A DNA stretch of 64,000 bases from Flavobacterium sp. N2820 (GTDB lineage: Bacteria; Bacteroidota; Bacteroidia; Flavobacteriales; Flavobacteriaceae), in assembly GCF_025947285.1 (NCBI RefSeq), contig NZ_CP110008.1, positions 2,061,001-2,125,000 of the forward strand, read 5' to 3'. Position numbers and translations under genes: made by a program. Below the pieces are notes generated by a model. That model saw only the letters and a program-made list of their open reading frames with translations, did not search any database and was not told the origin of the DNA. Below are positions 62,162-64,000 of this stretch, in pieces. The stretch's first letter is position 1. The number at the start of each line of letters is the position of its first letter.

Positions 62162-63226
62162 TTATTGAGGTGTTAACGTGTACGTGTATGCTCTTGGATT
62201 AGATAAATCTAATTCTAAAAGATAACTACCTGTAGAAGGAACAGCAATATTTGTTCCACCTTCTTCAAGAGAACCATCTGCTCCATTATCACCATAATTT
62301 AGTCCCCAATCGTTATTAGCTCTAAATTTAATTTCTTGACCACCAACTAAATTAATAATTACAGACCATTTTTTTGTACCTGCATCATAAGTTAAGTCAG
62401 CATCATTTGCCCAACCATCACCACCTGTAACCGGAGCAGTAGCTGAACCTAATACACCCCATGTAGTCAAAGTAGTTGTATAAGTTAACGTAGTTGTATT
62501 TGCATTGATTTTATAATACCCAGCAACAGCTGTACAATTTGACTCTCCAGTAAGCGCTAACATTCCAGAAAAAGTTCCGTCATCACCCCAATCGTCATTA
62601 CCCCAGTCATATACCCCAGAACTGTTAGGTCCTACAAATTTAAACTCACCATCTAATGCAACATAACCTTCATAGTCTGTTTGTCCAAATCCAGATGCAG
62701 CCAATAAAGGTGCTGTTGATGGGCTCCAACCTTGATGATTTCCAGGTACTGCAATTTTAGGTAAATCAGTTGTGTATGGTGTTATTGTAATAGTTACTGT
62801 ATTTGAATATCCAATCATTTCACTATTAGTCCCTAATGAAGATTTAATTCTAACATCTAAATCTCCTGCAGTATAAGGAGTCAATCCTGCTTCCAATGCA
62901 ACAGCATTTAATGCTTCATGCGTCCAAACAATAAATCTATTTGTAGATGAACCTGCAGCTACTATTGTTGAAAATTCAGTACCAGCTAATGCTACTTCAA
63001 CATCATAATTAACCTCCGTTTGAACACTATAATCTGCATGATTCCAAACAAGTGTAGTAACTTCATTTGAACCGATAGCAGGATTTAAAACGTATGAACT
63101 ACCATTAATTGGAGTTAACAATTCTGGCCCTCCTGTTGGAGAAGCAATTCTTTGATCATCATTTTCACATGATACACTTGCAATTAATAAAAATGCTAAT
63201 GTTGATAATTTTAATATTTTTTTCAT
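62162..63226 (-). CDS. SusE/SusF-type outer membrane starch-binding lipoprotein
   Basis: 354 residues with lipobox ASVSC (C20; signal MKKILKLSTLAFLLIAS). The order SusE N-terminal domain (LLTPINGSSYVLNP, residues 38-51) and carbohydrate-binding modules with NHQGWSPSTAPLL and KFRANNDWGLNYGDNG is typical of SusE proteins that bind maltooligosaccharide. It lies 20 bases after susD, and the amylase follows. In the Bacteroides Sus system such proteins assist substrate capture. Confidence 0.9.
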   Translation of the reverse strand: MKKILKLSTLAFLLIASVSCENDDQRIASPTGGPELLTPINGSSYVLNPAIGSNEVTTLVWNHADYSVQTEVNYDVEVALAGTEFSTIVAAGSSTNRFIVWTHEALNAVALEAGLTPYTAGDLDVRIKSSLGTNSEMIGYSNTVTITITPYTTDLPKIAVPGNHQGWSPSTAPLLAASGFGQTDYEGYVALDGEFKFVGPNSSGVYDWGNDDWGDDGTFSGMLALTGESNCTAVAGYYKINANTTTLTYTTTLTTWGVLGSATAPVTGGDGWANDADLTYDAGTKKWSVIINLVGGQEIKFRANNDWGLNYGDNGADGSLEEGGTNIAVPSTGSYLLELDLSNPRAYTYTLTPQ

Positions 63227-63246
63227 TTTATTACAATTTTTAATTA

Positions 63247-64000
63247 TTAATAACCTGGATTTTGAGTTAGATTTGGATTAGCTTGTAATGCTTGAACAGG
63301 AATAGGAAATAACTTATAAGTACTTGGAATGGAAGTTCCATTTAATGTATTTCCTTTCCAAGGCCATAAATAAGAACCGCCTGTGAACATACCAAAACGA
63401 ATTAAGTCACTTCTTCTATGTCCTTCAAGATTTAATTCTCTCCCTCTTTCATCTATAATAAAGTCAAGATCTAAATCTCCTGCTGTAATAACTGCAGCAT
63501 TTGATCTTTCTCTAACATCATTTACATAATCAACAGCTTGATTAATTGTTCCCCCAGCAGCTCCTCTAACAACACATTCAGCATACATTAAATAAGCATC
63601 TGCTAAACGGAATAATGGAAAATCTGTTCCAGAAAATCCTGTTGGAGTTGTAGCGCCTATAAAATTTGAGTTTCTAAATTTTATAGAAGGGTATCCATTA
63701 GTCCATTCCTTGTAATCTGTCATTTCGTATGTATGACCAGCTGTCCAAAACAATTGCGCTCTATCATCAGTTGAAGTTCCTAGATTTCCAAACAAACCAT
63801 ACCATGCTTTTGTTGCTCTATGTCCACCCCAACCTTCGGTAGCACCATAGCTGCTTAAAGTCATTGTAGCCGAATTTAAACTTCCATTAACGATGTAAGT
63901 AGTATTCCCAAAACTTTGACTAACTAAAGGATCTGCAATTAATGGATAAATAACCTCACTTGAAGAATTATTATCACCTGAAAACATACTAACAAAATTC
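63247..64000 (-). CDS. susD: SusD/RagB family starch-binding lipoprotein, C-terminal part (5' end outside window)
   Basis: The frame is open beyond the right edge (at least 250 residues, of about 530). SusD hallmark: FRLADAYLMYAECVVRG (TPR helix), GHRRSDLIRFG and the C-terminal YKLFPIPVQALQANPNL with NPGY end. SusD caps the SusC porin and delivers oligosaccharides. The usual susC gene should lie beyond the right edge. Confidence 0.94.
   Translation of the reverse strand, partial: NFVSMFSGDNNSSSEVIYPLIADPLVSQSFGNTTYIVNGSLNSATMTLSSYGATEGWGGHRATKAWYGLFGNLGTSTDDRAQLFWTAGHTYEMTDYKEWTNGYPSIKFRNSNFIGATTPTGFSGTDFPLFRLADAYLMYAECVVRGAAGGTINQAVDYVNDVRERSNAAVITAGDLDLDFIIDERGRELNLEGHRRSDLIRFGMFTGGSYLWPWKGNTLNGTSIPSTYKLFPIPVQALQANPNLTQNPGY

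Noticed and set aside
1..64000. CRISPR arrays, prophage, insertion sequences, toxin-antitoxin pairs, rRNA
   Set aside because: None seen: no regularly spaced repeats, transposase or integrase motifs, phage structural genes or rRNA-like stretches were recognised on either strand.

Overview
The window is AT-rich DNA from a member of the Bacteroidota, almost certainly family Flavobacteriaceae and Flavobacterium-like. The evidence is the gliding lipoprotein gldD next to ssb and mutY, three large secreted proteins with C-terminal sorting domains of the type IX secretion system (T9SS), a SusD/SusE starch locus, and promoters of the form TTG-N(18-22)-TAnnTTTG. Most genes have no visible Shine-Dalgarno sequence. 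I see no prophage, insertion sequence, CRISPR array or rRNA. It is mainly core chromosome with a glycan-use locus at the right edge.

Region 1 (1-9.8 kb): the end of surE, lpxB (lipid A) and a ComEC-like membrane protein on the plus strand meet a minus-strand peptide-use operon: a dipeptidyl peptidase IV homologue, two POT-family peptide transporters and a thioredoxin-fold protein. The terminator of that operon lies inside the 3' coding end of comEC. Region 2 (9.8-16.6 kb): a 1447-residue hybrid sensor kinase, then a class II HMG-CoA reductase translationally coupled to a GHMP kinase of the GYDIA type, then tRNA-Phe. Region 3 (16.7-24.5 kb): coaX, an outer membrane protein, a TPR protein, lptC, a small membrane protein and a PpiD-like foldase on the plus strand; opposite them rplU-rpmA, where L21 carries a long helix-hairpin-helix tail.

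Region 4 (24.6-31.6 kb): an active/inactive pair of M16 peptidases, an EamA transporter, an HMA-domain lipoprotein, and mutY-ssb-gldD without the gldE I would expect between ssb and gldD. Region 5 (31.7-38.9 kb): an HU protein, a 30-residue very basic protein that resembles tiny ribosomal proteins, and an RNase E/G gene broken in two by a one-base frameshift. Two envelope proteins, tadA, dxs and a DUF3078 protein follow. Dxs beside a mevalonate-type gene pair suggests that DXP may serve vitamins as well as, or instead of, isoprenoids.

Region 6 (38.9-54.2 kb): a T9SS-secreted M36 metalloprotease; dgt and the class Ia ribonucleotide reductase genes nrdA and nrdB (dNTP breakdown and synthesis side by side); a cysteine-rich DUF3109 protein; MarC; a short FAD protein; and a coupled minus-strand group of HupE-like protein, dCMP deaminase and S41 protease. 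A TerB-fold protein and an M20 dipeptidase close the region. Region 7 (54.2-64 kb): a 1549-residue secreted subtilase, tRNA-Leu(UAG), and a Sus-type locus (susD, susE, secreted GH13 amylase) that runs off the right edge.

The observations I rate highest are the split RNase G, the 30-residue basic gene beside HU, the HMG-CoA reductase/GYDIA kinase pair together with an unusual Dxs, the L21 fusion, and the terminator embedded in comEC.
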